Assembly (NCBI GenBank): GCA_009869945.1
Contig: WIXG01000007.1
Location: forward strand, 372,001 to 436,000
Source: Mesaphorura yosii
Taxonomy: Eukaryota > Arthropoda > Collembola > Poduromorpha > Tullbergiidae
Direction: 5' to 3'
DNA length: 64,000 nt
Below the pieces are notes generated by a model. The model was not told the origin of the DNA and ran no database searches. It worked only from the letters and a program-made list of their open reading frames with translations. Numbering within the stretch: position 1 is the first letter of the stretch; each line of letters starts with the position of its first letter. The translations under genes were made by a program, and so were the position numbers. Positions 1-13,546 of this stretch are shown piece by piece.

Positions 1-3000
1 ATGACTGCTGAGAGAGCTTTGATCCAATGATATTCTCTTTCTAATTACAAGTCTATCCTGCTGCGAGCCTGCTGCTTTGCTGGAGTCATTTGCTCATAAT
101 TTGTAAGGTTTTCCAGCGGTCGCATGAAAAAATTAAAGATATCATTCGTATTCGTCTCAGTTCGCGTTGGGACTGAGCATGACCGGACTCTTGAACCGTG
201 ACTTCTGCGCTGTGGATCAGTGCCAGACTGAATCAACTTGTTTCATACGATTATTGAATTGATAACTTTTAAAGATGTTTCTCTCAGGCAAAAAGCCGAC
301 TACCTTGAAATTTCCCAACTGCCACTAATCGCATTTTCTTTCATATGTTATGTCTTCACTTGCTCAACTTGCTTTGCATATGACTAGCGAACATGAGCTT
401 GAACTTGTCATTCTACACCTTACGACTATGATGTTGTGTTCTCATTACCACTTTTGACAATTGCCTGACAGCAGGCCAACCTGTCATGCTGAGTCTGGTC
501 CCGTAATTCTTAATCGCGTTCTAATTAAACGCATCGTGTAACATGTCTCAACTTGATGAAGGCTTGAAGAATTCAAATCAACTATGCCATAGTAGTGCAA
601 AAAGCGTGGTAGCATGGGTTTTGCCCTGCATCAAATCAGAGCATCTTCTCACGCGCGCGCGCGCGCATTTTCTTTTATTGTTCTCTCGTTTGTTCATTCT
701 CTTTCCTTGACCTTCCCCCTTTGTCGTGTGCATTTGCGTAGATCACCGCTCACGGTACTGATGATTAATTTCTCCATGTGATTGTGACAGGTCCTCGCGA
801 GTGTATGGTGACGTGGAGGTAACCCGTCTTACTTACGTAGGAAAATTAAGTCCTGGAAATGTGCAATTACAATCATTAAGCTCACCATTCGAATTCAATT
901 AAAGATTCAGTGTTCAGTGGCTGGCAAGTTTCATTTCGGGTAATTAAACATGAAATACGTCAATGGGCAACCGGCAACGCAATTGTAGTCAGTGCGTTTG
1001 CGTCGGCTTCATCTAATCTCATTTCTGTGTGAATCATCATACTCTAGAATCCAGTTTTTGTGAACGGCAAGAAGAGCAGAGTAAACTATTAAATGATACT
1101 TGACTTAAACCCGGACCTACATTCACCTCACAACCACAGATAGCAGTCCAAAGTGCAAGAATGTGGGCCCGGTGGGAAACGTAAAGTTGCTACGCTGCTG
1201 AAGTTCATAACACGTCCTGCCAAGGCACAGCCACGGCCATTTTTACCGCAGCTCCCGCACGAAACCATGAGCTCGCGAACTGCAAACTTTAATCTATAAG
1301 CTATCAATCGTCGAACATTGGCCCACATCACGTAGCTCTGATTGCCGATCCGTGAGTCCACACTGGACGTATTCGGGTTAGAACCCATTTTCAGATAGCT
1401 TGCCTTGCATTTACCATGCCCGAGTTCGAGGATTGTAGCGCGTGTCCCAAGAGACGCGGAGAAACTTTTTGATTAATTCTTGGCGTGTCCCGGGCTCATT
1501 CTCTTCCAGTCTGATGCACACTGGTCGAAGCAGAAGCAATGAAGTTGTTACTTTCTATAGTTCGACTTTGGTATTCGGCTTGTGGTTTGCTAAAAATATG
1601 TAACTGCAACTGTCTAAGTCCCAATTCAATTTATTATGAGACTGACTTTCACTTTTCGTAAATACTTTGGTGTTGTATGAGAAAGGAACGCAATGAAGTT
1701 CGTATTATGAGAGTGCCGATTGGAGTGAGTGGATTGACGGCTAAGCTGTCAAGAGGAAACGAGTTTCTTGTTACCGGCTCCCTTGGCCTATCTCAATGCG
1801 AAATCAAATAACCCAGACATGTATAATGAATTCCAAGGGAGTCTTTATTAGAATTTTTTTATACTCTGTATGTCAATGACTTCGTCCTCAGTCTTTTGAA
1901 TACAACAAAATTCTTGCTTGCTTTAGAATTTACACTTTATTGAATTAATATTTCCTGGAAAAGTTTACGATTTTTCCTAGCTTATTGTTTTACCATGAAA
2001 TTTTTGTTTTCTATTCTATTCTTCAGACTCAGATACTATTGTAATTAAATGTCTTCAGGGATTGATAAACCCAAAAACGCGAAACGAAACGATCGTGTTG
2101 TTAAACTAGGACGAATTTTATTACAAAAATCTCTGCTGAGGTCAATGTACAAAATTAAAGCAAATGCAAATCTTAATTAAGTATATCCCAAATATTTACG
2201 ACATACATATAAGTTTAAAAAATTATAAATTATAGAATCTAGATTTACGTGATAAACAAGAAGCTATCCGCGAGCCAAGTGTCAACTTACAATGACAATT
2301 TCACAAACACCCCTGTTAATATTGCTTGTTGTTGTCGTGTGGCAGTTTCCCGTTAAGAACTAGAAAGAAACTCATCAAAATCGCAACGGAAATGAACCAA
2401 GTAACCCATATGCGTATAATCAGTAGTAAGTACTATTGCTATATGCCCTGGCACTCCATTTCCTTTCCCAATTTCCCAGGCCTAGGACTAGTTACACTTC
2501 TTATCTTCATGAAGCATCCAATCTTATCTCAGCCTCTACCGTACCAAAAATACGCCATCCCTAGAGAAAAGATCTGAAATAAAACCTGACGACGCACATA
2601 TGAGATACGGCACGGCTTGCTATAAAAAGAAAGTTTAGTGGAGCGCTGTGTTTGCACATTTAACGAAGCATTTCGGTTTTACACCAGACGCGAGTTCGGG
2701 AAGCATAATATTGTCATAAACATCATTATCTTCTTGTCGTTTTAATAACGGTCACGGCCGATTGTCATTTCCACTGGCAGACGCACGAACGCTATTTTTC
2801 GCGCACCCACTCAACTGCATGCAAAAGCAGGGACTCCCGGAATGACTTGAAATAAATATTGGAATTCGTGCAGAGATTTCTTCAACATAAAAGTCAACAT
2901 GTAAGAGCCGAATTTTTCAGCTCTATTTAAGAGTAGTAGCTAACAATAACAAAAACATTTGTGAAATAAATACTTTTCTGGTCTGGTTGAGCAGAATTCG

Positions 3001-3033
3001 CATCTTTTTCTGGCGAATCAACATTCGGCGACG
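1..3033. other. Non-coding flank, no gene recognised
   Basis: I see no open frame here with family similarity or paired splice signals. The stretch is AT-rich with a short alternating CG run near 652-666. Its right edge is the 3' side of the minus-strand modular gene that ends at 3034, so part of it is presumably that gene's 3' UTR. Confidence 0.5.
652..666. repeat. (CG)n dinucleotide run
   Basis: An uninterrupted alternating C-G run of 15 bases stands out in an AT-rich surround. It is a short simple repeat of a kind able to form Z-DNA. No further function is implied. Confidence 0.9.
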
Positions 3034-6000
3034 TCAGACGCTCTTCGGGCAACCTGTTTACAAGCAAAAAGAAAAATGAAATGAGAAACATTTAGAAGTC
3101 GAGTACAAAATGATGTTCTTTCTAATGGAATTTTAGAGGACGGTCGCATTTTTCATTTCCCAATATTTCCTCGTCGTTTGCTTTGTTGTTAGCGCATAGA
3201 TTAAATCACGTCGTCGGTCTTTATACGACCAATAAATGAATAAACGGCAATATTAGAGGAATGAATGAACCCGCACGCGTGCACGACATTTTAATATTCA
3301 AAATATTCAGAAGACGCAGTTTTCCATGAAATGCTCCTGCCATGCAGGGCTAAGCCCTGGGTGTAGGAGTCGGTTCTAAAGGTTTATGGAGTTTTTGCTT
3401 GGAAAAGTCGCAGGTATAAAAATAAATGCTAATCTTGTTGATCAGAAATTACTGTGTGGCACAGCATGGTTAAATGAGCGGGTTCATAGACCCGAACCTT
3501 CTCTCTGACTTTCCGACACGTAATAAACACGTTGGGCGTCTGACGCGCGCACGTGCCGCCAGCTTTAAATGGTACCAGTCATACGGACGTGTTTTCCAGG
3601 TACAAGGGTTAACGGCAGGTCAACGGTTTAGTTTAGTTCCTAATTTAAGCATGCAAATGAAGTAATTTAATAATTATTGTCTCGCGGTTCTGCGAAATCT
3701 ATCAACACATTGTTTACATCTTGTAACTCATTGGAAGTAAGTCCGATGAGTTCCTGTCGCATCGTCTTCCTTGTCTTCCTGACTACCTCTTTGAAGGCAT
3801 GGGCTCAGGTCGTCGACAAAATCGTAAACTATTAGATAAATTATCTCAGCATGTGTAAAAGCAAGACTAGACACAAAGACCAAAGCACGCGAAGCGCCAG
3901 ACGCGAATGCTCTGATTATAGTTTGAGCTACAGCGTTAGTGAAAAGCAAACCACCAACCACCGAACCACCGCCACTCTAAACTATATCCGAGGATGAGAG
4001 TCTCGGAAACACATTAGTATAATGAGGCTGGATAAAATGTCAGTTACAGGCCACTTTCTCCCTAAATCAGCGCTTTGAAATGTAATCCGATTTCATTCAT
4101 TGCTGGTAACTACATTTTCGCCTTGGCGTTTCCCTTTATGCCATTTAGTTCGGCTGAGGCACCAGACAAACTGAATAGCTCCCACTCGAGAAAAATGTCT
4201 TTGGTTTTGGAGCAATAATTTTCAATAAACGTTTACGTTTTCGTTTATGGATCGTGAAGGAAAGTACGAGGTGAATAATGCCTGATCTTTGTAGCCATAC
4301 AATAAAGTAATCAAACTATGAATCAGATCAGCGATTGGAGAATAAAACATCCCACACGCATGCAACTACTGAAATACAACATAAAGCCTTAAATTTATAG
4401 TACTTTACTTACGACAAACTCGGCAGTTCTTCTCATCAGAGTTGTCTCCGCACCTGTCAATGTCACGAGTCGGTTAATGGACGGAAAATCACGCATTTCG
4501 TTCCTCGTCAATGAAATTGTTATTTGAATTACCCATCCACATCACTGCACAGAATAGCGGTTGAGCGACATAGTCCATTATCACATCTGAACGGGCAGTA
4601 GTCCGAAGGCTGGAACTCAGACCTACATTTGAACTCATCTTCGTCGCTCACGTCAAAACAATCTGTCAAAAGAGCAAGTGGAAAGAGGCAGTTAAGGAGT
4701 CATACGCGTGCGAGGCATACCGAAGGAACTTCTGCCTTCGGTCTCCACGAACTTGTCAAATTAAAATGAGACAAGGCATCTAACAGGGAAGAATGGGACA
4801 GCAACAGGCGTGTCAACTTTACCTGCGATCGCATTACAAAAATGGTGCTCCGGAAGACACTCTTTCGTTGAAGTACACGAGAAAGTACCCGGTGGACATT
4901 TTCCTTTCTGTTCCTTGCAATTTAATTCATCGGACCCGTCCGGACAGTCTACTTTCTGAAATGATCACATGAACGGATCATGTTTCACGTCAAATTAACG
5001 TCTTCTCATTAATTCTAGAGAAACATTCATAAAGGTACCTTGTCACAAACTTTTGACCTTGAAATGCACGTGATTTTGTTTGGATTAACTGCATTGGAAG
5101 TCAATGACTGTGCTTGCGTCTGTGTTGCATTGGCATTACGCTTATCCAGGACGGGACTGTCTTTTCCCTTGCTTTTATCGGTTTTGGCGCCATCAAATTT
5201 CCTTCCACATTGAAATGCTTGTGACGGGCACTCTCCTTCGCTGGTAAATTCGCACATTTCATCCGATCCGTCGGCACAGTCAATCTGTATGCCAAAATGA
5301 AGCGAGCGTCATGACGTGAAACCTTGAAAACGAGTAGGCAATTCGTCGACTGTCGCTTACCGTTCCGTCACACACGAAGTACCAGCTTATGCATTTTCCG
5401 TCTGAATGGCACTGTAAAAGAACGAGAACGATAATCATAAAATTTTCTCCACACGTGTACGAACAGCACAAAGGCTGCTATTATGAAAGCGAGTACGAGC
5501 AATCTGCATTTTTATCGGAAAAACTTTTCTATTTCTTTCACCAACTACTAAATATTCGTTCGTATTCGTCTTTGCCTATTTTGTTTTATAAATTGCGTGC
5601 CCGCTATACTCAGTCACAGTTCTTCGGGATGCAGTAAGTGAAATATGAGTTCTGCTCGCTCCATTTAACTTTCCCCACGATAAGGTAATTAGGAAGATTG
5701 CAAATCATTCCACTGGCACGGAGCCCGACTCATTATCCTACGCTTACTGTCAAGGCCATTCTGTTTGGTGTTCTGTTGCACATGTTCCGAGAGCAGCTGA
5801 ATTGATGTCTGGCAGGCAAATCTTTTTTATTGCCTGCAAATGGGAAATTAGACAACTGCGAAGCCTCGCAATTAAACCAGGCTCATGCAGTCAGAACATT
5901 ACTTCAGCCATTTATAGCCGTCATGGCTCAATTACCGCGCACAAAGAAATGGAAGCCTTTTCTATGAGGTTCTACAATGGGAATTTTGACAAGCGATTGT

Positions 6001-9000
6001 AATTTCCTATGAATGAGAAGCCCAGAAACCTTTATTTTTGAGTTGTGCTGTCACGCGTCAGTTGCTGTTCGGTTAAATGCATTACAAACTACTCCTAAAC
6101 TCGTTACAATCCTATTACCTGAAATGTGTGCTTGTGACATCCAGTATTTTTCGCAGAACAACTCAAGGAACTGTTTGAGTTGACAGATGCTGCACAGTCG
6201 CACACTCCGGCATTGCAAAACGAATTCGGATCAGAAAGCATGCACTCCAGATTGGCATGACATGGATAGCCGAGCGATGTTGCTGACAGAAGTCCGCGGT
6301 AGGTTGGCAGGCATTTTGTCCGATCGCTCGACGGCGTGTATCCAACCTCGCAAGTGCACACTGAGCTCCCATCCAACTTGTTCTGACAGAATCCGTTTTC
6401 CATGGTACACTCATTGTCTTCGCTGCATATTTGACCGAGCTCTGAAAATCACACATTCTTGTCATTGTCCTAGTCAGTTTTTATTTATTTTGTTTACTCG
6501 TACTACAGCGACCGTCGTTGATGAAAATGATTCCGCTGTTCTGTCATGCGTGCTTTGAGATAGACTTTGGCCTTTCATTCATGCAAAGGACATTGACATG
6601 ACACGAGCTGAGCCTCTGTGATCCGAAATTCTATTTTGAAAATAGCATTACATCTGCTCACTTTTGGTATGACTTGAATGACAGGACTAGTGGATTCCTT
6701 TCTCCATTTCTTAAATTGAATTGAAATTGTCCGCTTATAAACCCGAAATCGTGTCTCGCTATTTCCGTGATTCCGTGCCTCGCGGGCGTAGTTTGGGCAT
6801 TTGTAAACTCAATTTAAAACTGAACGAAATGACTTAGGAGAAAATCTTTTATATTTTATAGTTTAGTTATTATTTCCATCTGCGGCGACTGCGGCCCACG
6901 CGACGCCGCAAAATATATTCATAGAGTGGAGTGCGTCTCAGCTCGAAACTGCAAAATTTATGGTCGAGGCTTTGTAGATTCCGGTTGCTTTTCATTCATG
7001 CAAGCGAATGATAACGCAAATTTGCAGCTACATCTCTGCATTGGGCCCGCGCGCATCCGTCCGCACAAAATTGTACGGCAATGCTGACGAGAAAGCTGCA
7101 ACTAAAAATTCGGATGCTCCATCAGAACCAAGACTTACTGGTGGGAAAAGGCGAGCATTTGTTGGTTGCAGGATTCCTCTCGCGTCCCGGCTCGCATTGG
7201 CATCTTCCATAAGCTCTCGGAATAACAAACTTGCAGTAGCTCCATTTGTCTGCTAGAGTACACTGTTCGTTCTCCATACAGATCTCGTCCAACTTGGCGG
7301 CTGCAAAACAGTGGAGAAGGAGAAAGTTAGAAAATGTGACTTGACCTTGCATCGCGCTTTCAGTCATTTCAATTTACAGTGTACTAATAAAATTACCAGC
7401 GCTGCACTGACACTGACCCAGACGAGACAGAAATCTCATTAGCAGTATGAAATTCTGTTTGTGCGGTGTTAATGAAACCAGACTTGGCACGACATGGCCA
7501 AACCTAGTTCGCAAACACTTCATTCATTTGAACCTTGCGCCACTGCATTGCGTGATTGCGTGCTAATGGCTTACTTACATGACAAATTAGAATTTACTGG
7601 TGGCGAGCGTAGAAATAAAAGTCGTGATCTTAATTTGATTTGCGAGGGTTTCTGTTTTCATGCATCATTTACCGCCGTGCTACCACCAACCTGCAAGCGG
7701 ATACTGGATTCGCGTCATTACCTTCCGTCTTTGCGTCTCTTCCACTATGCTACCTGAGCACAAGGGTCAACAAATCTACTAACACGGAATTCTGATTGCA
7801 ATAACTTGAGACTAGCGAAAGCTGACTCTCAGTAACTTGTAAACAACCATTTCTCATAGTTTCATTGAAAAAACTCGCTTACACCGGCGTGGATATGCAG
7901 ACTCTCATTTCACGTATTGTCTCGACTGTCTGTCTGAACCTCTTTTATTAAAACTTCATAATCTACCATTTTAAGAATTCTTTTGTCCCAGCGCAGCAGT
8001 CCCGGTCCCGGCTCACGTCCTCGTCATCGCATGTGTCGCAGTCTCCCTCATCAATCACGTTCAGAATGACGGCCGAAATTGCCATTAGTCCTTCGCAAAC
8101 TGTCAGCGCAGCGTCTCTAAACTTAAAATCACTTTAGAGCTGCTGGCGCTTCTCAATTGTCGTACTGGCGCTCGGTTAAAATTTTCCTCATCACTGTTTT
8201 GTATTTACTTAACGACAGTGTTCAATAAAGTAGCCGATAGCTGCTTAGCTTAGCTGCTGTGTGACGTGATATGATGTGCAAAAACAGCCTTCTGAAATCG
8301 ATGCACATTAATTTGCGTTACACTGTGCAGAGGAGAAGATTCAATAAAAAGCGACTCGACGCGACGGCAGTAAATCATTATCACAAATTGCTTTGGGTCA
8401 TGGATCACGCCTTGGCTAAGTTCAAGGCATGGCATTCGGCGTCGGGTCCAGCGAACTTGTGAACTGCGTTACTCGCTCAGTGCTGATAAACACACTACAT
8501 TGCTCTGGAGTGCATTGTGCATTCAGAACGGCTTCATGAAAGCATAATATTTGTGGTGCTTCTTTTAGCCCAAATATTTGTCCCGTTTAGTGCTATCAGG
8601 TCTTGCTGTCGCACTCGCAATGCGGTCCTGGACTTGGAAACGTGCACTTGATCGCGAGATCAAATATTTATTTTTAATATAACATAATCAACTCTCTCGA
8701 CTTTCGCTTGGCTCACTCTCGAAACTTGGCATTGGCACTCTTTCCAGCAAACGGCAAACACCAGGCCCAGCTCGCCATTTGACATGTAATGTTGATAAAT
8801 GACCTCTTCCAGGCAAAAGGTGACATACGAGAACATGGAAGAGTGTGGATTCATTTATCACACTGAAACAAGACAGGACCAGCGCCAAGTCAGTCAGTCG
8901 AGTGTAAGAAGCAGGCGGGCGGATTGGGACACGCGGCTTATCGCACTAAAACACGAGAAAGCGGAAGAATTGGTCGGACTTACGTGCAAGACAAGTGTGG

Positions 9001-12000
9001 CGGCGATGAGCAATGTAATTCTGGCCACAAGCACAGACTCCGTTGATGCATCCACTCTTGGGCACCTTGACGGCGCACTGAGCATCAGTCTCACAGCGAA
9101 ACCCCAAAAGCGTACCTTATTAAATAGAAATGCAATCAATTAATTACCCAGTTTTCAAACTTTCTTGTTCGGACTAAGGTTCATTCATTCCATTCATTAT
9201 TTTGGTAAGAGCAACAGTTAAACAGCGGCCATTCATTCGTTACTCAGAAGCTTCGTCGCAATTTAGCCCGATGAACTCGTAGATCGAGATTAATTGGGTT
9301 AAACTAACAATGTAACTGAAATATACGTTTTAAAGTATTCCACCACTCGCAAAAGCACAAATGTAATTTACTGTGTACACAACTGAGCTCAGAGCCCGCA
9401 CTCTATGCCATACGCTCGATTAAGTTATGCTAATTCGCATGTTCTTGTCTCCTCGAATCAGTAACAGACTGCCTAATGTAAGCCGAATCTACAGCTATGG
9501 CTTAGCAGACGGGTACATTAAGCCCCAGGATAAATGATGGTTTTCATCCTGCACTGCAAAAATTTACGCGTATTTTAACCTTTTCTGCAATGATTAAGTA
9601 CGCAATTTAAATTCGAGAGATTACGTGCGTACTGGCTTTGGTGTGGCTTTAATCTAGGAAATTGTAGCTCAGGCTTGGTTGCTGGTAGCAGCTGGATCTT
9701 CTCTCATCTCAAGACGATTCTTGCCCACCGCGCCGCGCCTCTTCGTGCTACGATTTCCTTTCCTCTTATGAGAGTATGTTATTTGTCACACCGAATTATG
9801 CGACATTAGAAAATATGTCGCTTCTTTTCGGGAACGAGCTGCCTTCTGGTGCCTAGCTTTTATTCTCCTTGTTTATCCTCCTTTACAATTACATTCGCTG
9901 CTGCCGGCCATACACATGCTGCTGCTTAGGCTTACTTCATTAGAAATACAAAATTTCAACGAAGTTGAGCACGTAAGCTTCAAAGGAACACAGGATTCAA
10001 ATTTCATATTTTTCTTTACGCCATTCACTCAGCACATGCGTGCACGGTGCACGACTTTTTTCTTTCCAGTGGGGAATCAAATTTATCAGATCCAGACAAA
10101 CGAGCCGACTTGATTTGGCGAAAATCCGCTTTCGATCAGATTTCGGAGTTTATTTGTATCTTTTGTGGGACCTTGAAGCGCAATAACTCCATTACTCCAC
10201 TCAAACACGAAATCGATCACAAACCTCTCGGATTCGAATACAAATCCATTTTCTTTCAAATGCGTTTTCGATAACTTCCAACGCAGAAGAAAGTTACAAG
10301 TGAAAACTCATGCTGAGTGCTCTGATTCTCATGAATTGCAACCATAATCACGTTCAGCTTATATTCTACCGCATAATTTAGTTGATGAGGATTAAAGCTG
10401 CAGATACCGCATCAAAAGAACGGCAGGTGGTAATTTACTGGAGATATTTAAGTGGTTCTAATAGTTTCAGCTGCACAGATTAAATTTTAACCGTGCCCTG
10501 TAGTTTGGCTAGGCTTAGTGGATGGCCTGGCTTGGAATGGAATAGCGTCATACGCAGTTCTTAGAATAGAAGAGATAAAATCCTGAGTAATATTGCACGC
10601 GCTGTACCGCAGAGCAGATAAAAGTAAGTATGTGAGTTTCAAACCAGGGCCAAAGTAAATTGTAAATGTGTGGAGGCCAAAACCAAGCACTAAATCATAT
10701 ACGGGTACTCACTGACACACTGACGGGCAGCAGTAAATTTATCGGATTATAAGTAATATGCACGATCTGCCTTACGCCTTGCTTCTCCTCCTGCGTTTTG
10801 CTCATCTGCGGAGAAAGTACAAAGTAAAGCCGTTTGTTCATTCATAACTCGTTTGTCTACGTCGACAACTTGCACTTGCATACAATATGCATGAATACAA
10901 AGTACCCACTTTGCGGTTACTGAAACGAGTATCAAACCAAATGTACTTACAGAGGCTCAAAGGTTACAAGAGAAAAATTGCGTACGGATTCCTAGAATAC
11001 ATTTCCTTTCCAGTTCCTGGAATCTCGGTTGATTCAGGAAGTTTGTACTACTTTTTCCAAACTTCAATACTCTCTCTCATGGCTCAGTTGTCAAAGATTT
11101 ATAGACAGACAATCATCGAAGAGCCCTCATATGCAATTTTCAAATGAAACTTTCGCTCCATCCGCAAGTAAATTCTGATAAGAAACGCTGATGAAGTGAC
11201 AAACTGTTTTGGCGTCTCAATTCGATGAATTCTGTATCACTTCTAAACAATTTAATCTTAGCGACGACAGCAATCATTCAAAAACTTTCGGTGGACTGTT
11301 GGGATCGCCTAGCCTCGTTTCATCGAATGGAGATTGATATTTAATCACACGTGCCCGTTGCCCTTTGACGTTTTCGTTTCCCTTCGAGCCGCACTGTGTA
11401 CATAAAATGGAAGCCTTGTTAATGCATGAATAGTCTGAGAAAATCTTTACAGGGAGAAAGTTTCTACAAAGCTCAGCACAAACAAGTTTGAGAAAGAAGA
11501 GTGCTGAAGTACTTTGTGACTGTCGAAGATTTGATCTAGGAAGAGAACGTCAGCGTTTTGCCTGTGTCACAGAAGAAACGGCTACATCAAGCAGGCGGTC
11601 TTGGCCTCTGGCATCTGCAATGGCAAAAATTTTCGTGTTTTGATACTTACATTTTTATTTATTATTTTTAGGCGTTTGATTATTGCGAGTAATTCCCAAA
11701 TTAGTTACAGATGCTTTTGGGCTCCAACATCCAGGATGGATAAAAATCAAGTGGAGAGTACGTCACAGGAGCAACGAAAGAAAATGCCATTGAGGCAACT
11801 GTACACGGCATGCAGCAGACTGGTCCAGGCCGTGGCTCGTATGAATGAACACCAAAATTATCACGTGACGCAAAAAGATTTAATAAAACTAGAATTTGGA
11901 TTAATTTTTGTATCTGCATGTGTTCATAGAAGAGTTTACTTGATTAAAGGCAAGGAGGAACACGTTCGAGTTGAACTTACCAAAGTTCTATTTTTCCAAA

Positions 12001-13546
12001 GAAAATTATGATTATTTACTTTTGTTATACGTTTATTATTTGCTTTCTCTATCATGCTAGTCTACAAACTATGAACTACTGACAGAGCTTGCAGGAACGT
12101 GGTGAAATAATATTTTCGGAGCGAAAATAGAACGACTTATCCTGTCTGAAATTTGGATCCTGTCCAAAAATATTGAAGATTACGATATGAATCCCTTTTT
12201 TTTAGCATTTCTATCATTTCAAAGGATTGAATGGAGATGGAGAGTGGATATCGAATACTATGATACTAATAATACATAATTCCCAAGTTTTGGAATTCCA
12301 ATTCCATTGAGGAAAGTTTATCAGTTTACGACTACCGAGTCTCCGTCGAACAACTGCCGTCGCTGTTGCTTGCTGCACGCACGCATTCACCTTGAAAAAC
12401 TTTTGAATTTATTCTTCCCATTGTTACAAGTTACGAGCATAAAAGAACTCGCATAAACTTGTTTATGAATGCAAATTGAGGCATTGATACGCGTGGGTTT
12501 GGACACCCATTGATCATATCGATGGCAGAAGCAGAATTGCAGAATGCCTGGCGTAAAGTGGAAATGAGACGAATCAGGAACCAGCTGCAATCGATACACG
12601 CGAAAACAACATTCTTTAGGCAGCAGACATCGCATTACGCTAATTGGGTTACAAGTTGCAAGGAGCGCGGAGTGAAAGGATGTCGGTCGTCGCTCGTAAT
12701 TGGAAAACTTGAATTGCTTGTACACGCCAAGTAATATTCCTCGAACGTGTCAATCACTCCATGACTGTGGGAACTTTGTATTGCGCGGTGCAGTTGGCAG
12801 CGCGTGTTTATTATTAATCCAATTTCAATCTCATCAGGCCTCCTGGAACTCTTTGGCAAGACTTCCATTCGCTCCACCATAAAATTGAGCCCGCTGGCCA
12901 CAAAGCACTAGGTCCATTGCACTCTTTGTCATTTGGCGTTGCTGGCGAACGCGAAATGACTTTATACCTAAACTGGTGTGAGCACAAAGCACGAACACGA
13001 CTTTCGCTTTCTCTCCGTACGCTCACCAAACTTTCAAGGTTGTCCAAGATGACTTTTCCTCTCTTCTTTTCTAAGCACACTGTCGTCGTCATTTCCCTAA
13101 TAAAAGTCATTACTTTACAACTCTCTTGCGTTGCCGCACTGCTTACCGGGGAGGCATGTGGTGGCATTCGCTTCCACGGTATACGGTCGACAAGTGCACG
13201 TATTGGTTACGGAGTCACATTCAGAGTATTCTGACTGGCAATCTGAGCTCCGTTCGCAGAATTCACCCAACCATGCAAAATGGTCGAGCGAACCTCGCGA
13301 GGCAGCAGCGGCTTCTCCAAGTCCTATGGATTGAGACGCATCCGCTCCGAGTGCACTGAGCGTGAGAATCTGAAATGAATTCGCAATTCACATATCCAAA
13401 TCAAATCCAGCAATAACGTAATGCTGTGATGGCAGTTATGAATTGTCGCCTTCGCATAAATTAAGTGAACAATAACCTGAGACGCGACTCACCTCCATCA
13501 AAGAAATGCAAACGGGAAGGATGTTGATGACAGCAGGAGTTGGCAT
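3034..13546 (-). CDS. Secreted EB/EGF-like and LDL-receptor class A repeat protein (11 exons)
   Basis: Coding exons, 5' to 3' on the minus strand: 13493-13546, 13147-13369, 8984-9115, 7139-7300, 6119-6441, 5361-5411, 5039-5284, 4823-4955, 4533-4662, 4413-4453, 3034-3053. Each junction is GT-AG and the phases fit throughout, giving about 504 residues. Residues 1 to about 28 look like a signal peptide, split between exons 1 and 2. Exons 2-5 (about residues 50-298) hold cysteine-rich EB/EGF-like modules of the CxC-G type (CRCEPG-like, CTCEVGY). Residues 299-498 hold four LDL-receptor class A modules with DCxDGSDE-type calcium-binding ends, each split between neighbouring exons. No transmembrane segment was found, so the product is probably secreted. 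LDL-A modules usually bind ligands or lipoproteins; the ligand is unknown. The last exon adds only about six residues before TGA and is the least certain, although its acceptor has a strong pyrimidine tract. A membrane-anchored isoform using another 3' exon is possible. Confidence 0.75.
3054..4412 (-). other. Last intron of the modular LDL-A gene
   Basis: This 1.36-kb intron lies between exon 10 (donor GTAAGT at its high end) and the short terminal exon. The acceptor at the low end is preceded by a long pyrimidine-rich tract. A short hydrophobic frame at 3728-3961 has no fitting splice sites that I could find. Confidence 0.55.
5412..6118 (-). other. Intron of the modular LDL-A gene
   Basis: This intron separates the last EB/EGF-like exon from the first LDL-A exon. 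It marks the border between the two module types. No other feature was seen in it. Confidence 0.6.
6442..7138 (-). other. Intron of the modular LDL-A gene
   Basis: This phase-1 intron lies between two EB/EGF-like exons. Phase-1 borders on both sides are typical of shuffled extracellular modules. Nothing else was recognised. Confidence 0.6.
7301..8983 (-). other. Intron of the modular LDL-A gene
   Basis: This 1.7-kb phase-1 intron contains a short minus-strand frame near 7981-8085 rich in Asp and Cys. It has no matching splice sites and I did not include it as an exon. Confidence 0.55.
9116..13146 (-). other. Long intron of the modular LDL-A gene
   Basis: This 4-kb phase-1 intron separates the first cysteine module (exon 2) from exon 3. 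Both ends are in matching phase, so no missing exon is required. I saw no repeat or RNA gene in it, but an alternatively spliced exon cannot be excluded. Confidence 0.5.

Noticed and set aside
7981..8085. Short minus-strand frame rich in Asp and Cys inside an intron of the modular gene
   Set aside because: It lacks splice sites in a fitting phase and has an incomplete cysteine pattern; exons 3 and 4 already join in phase without it.
12814..13167. Minus-strand frame containing WSEWKSC, reminiscent of a thrombospondin type 1 start
   Set aside because: The rest of the module (CxxxCGGG, spaced cysteines) is missing and the frame overlaps the upstream intron and exon 2 in another frame.
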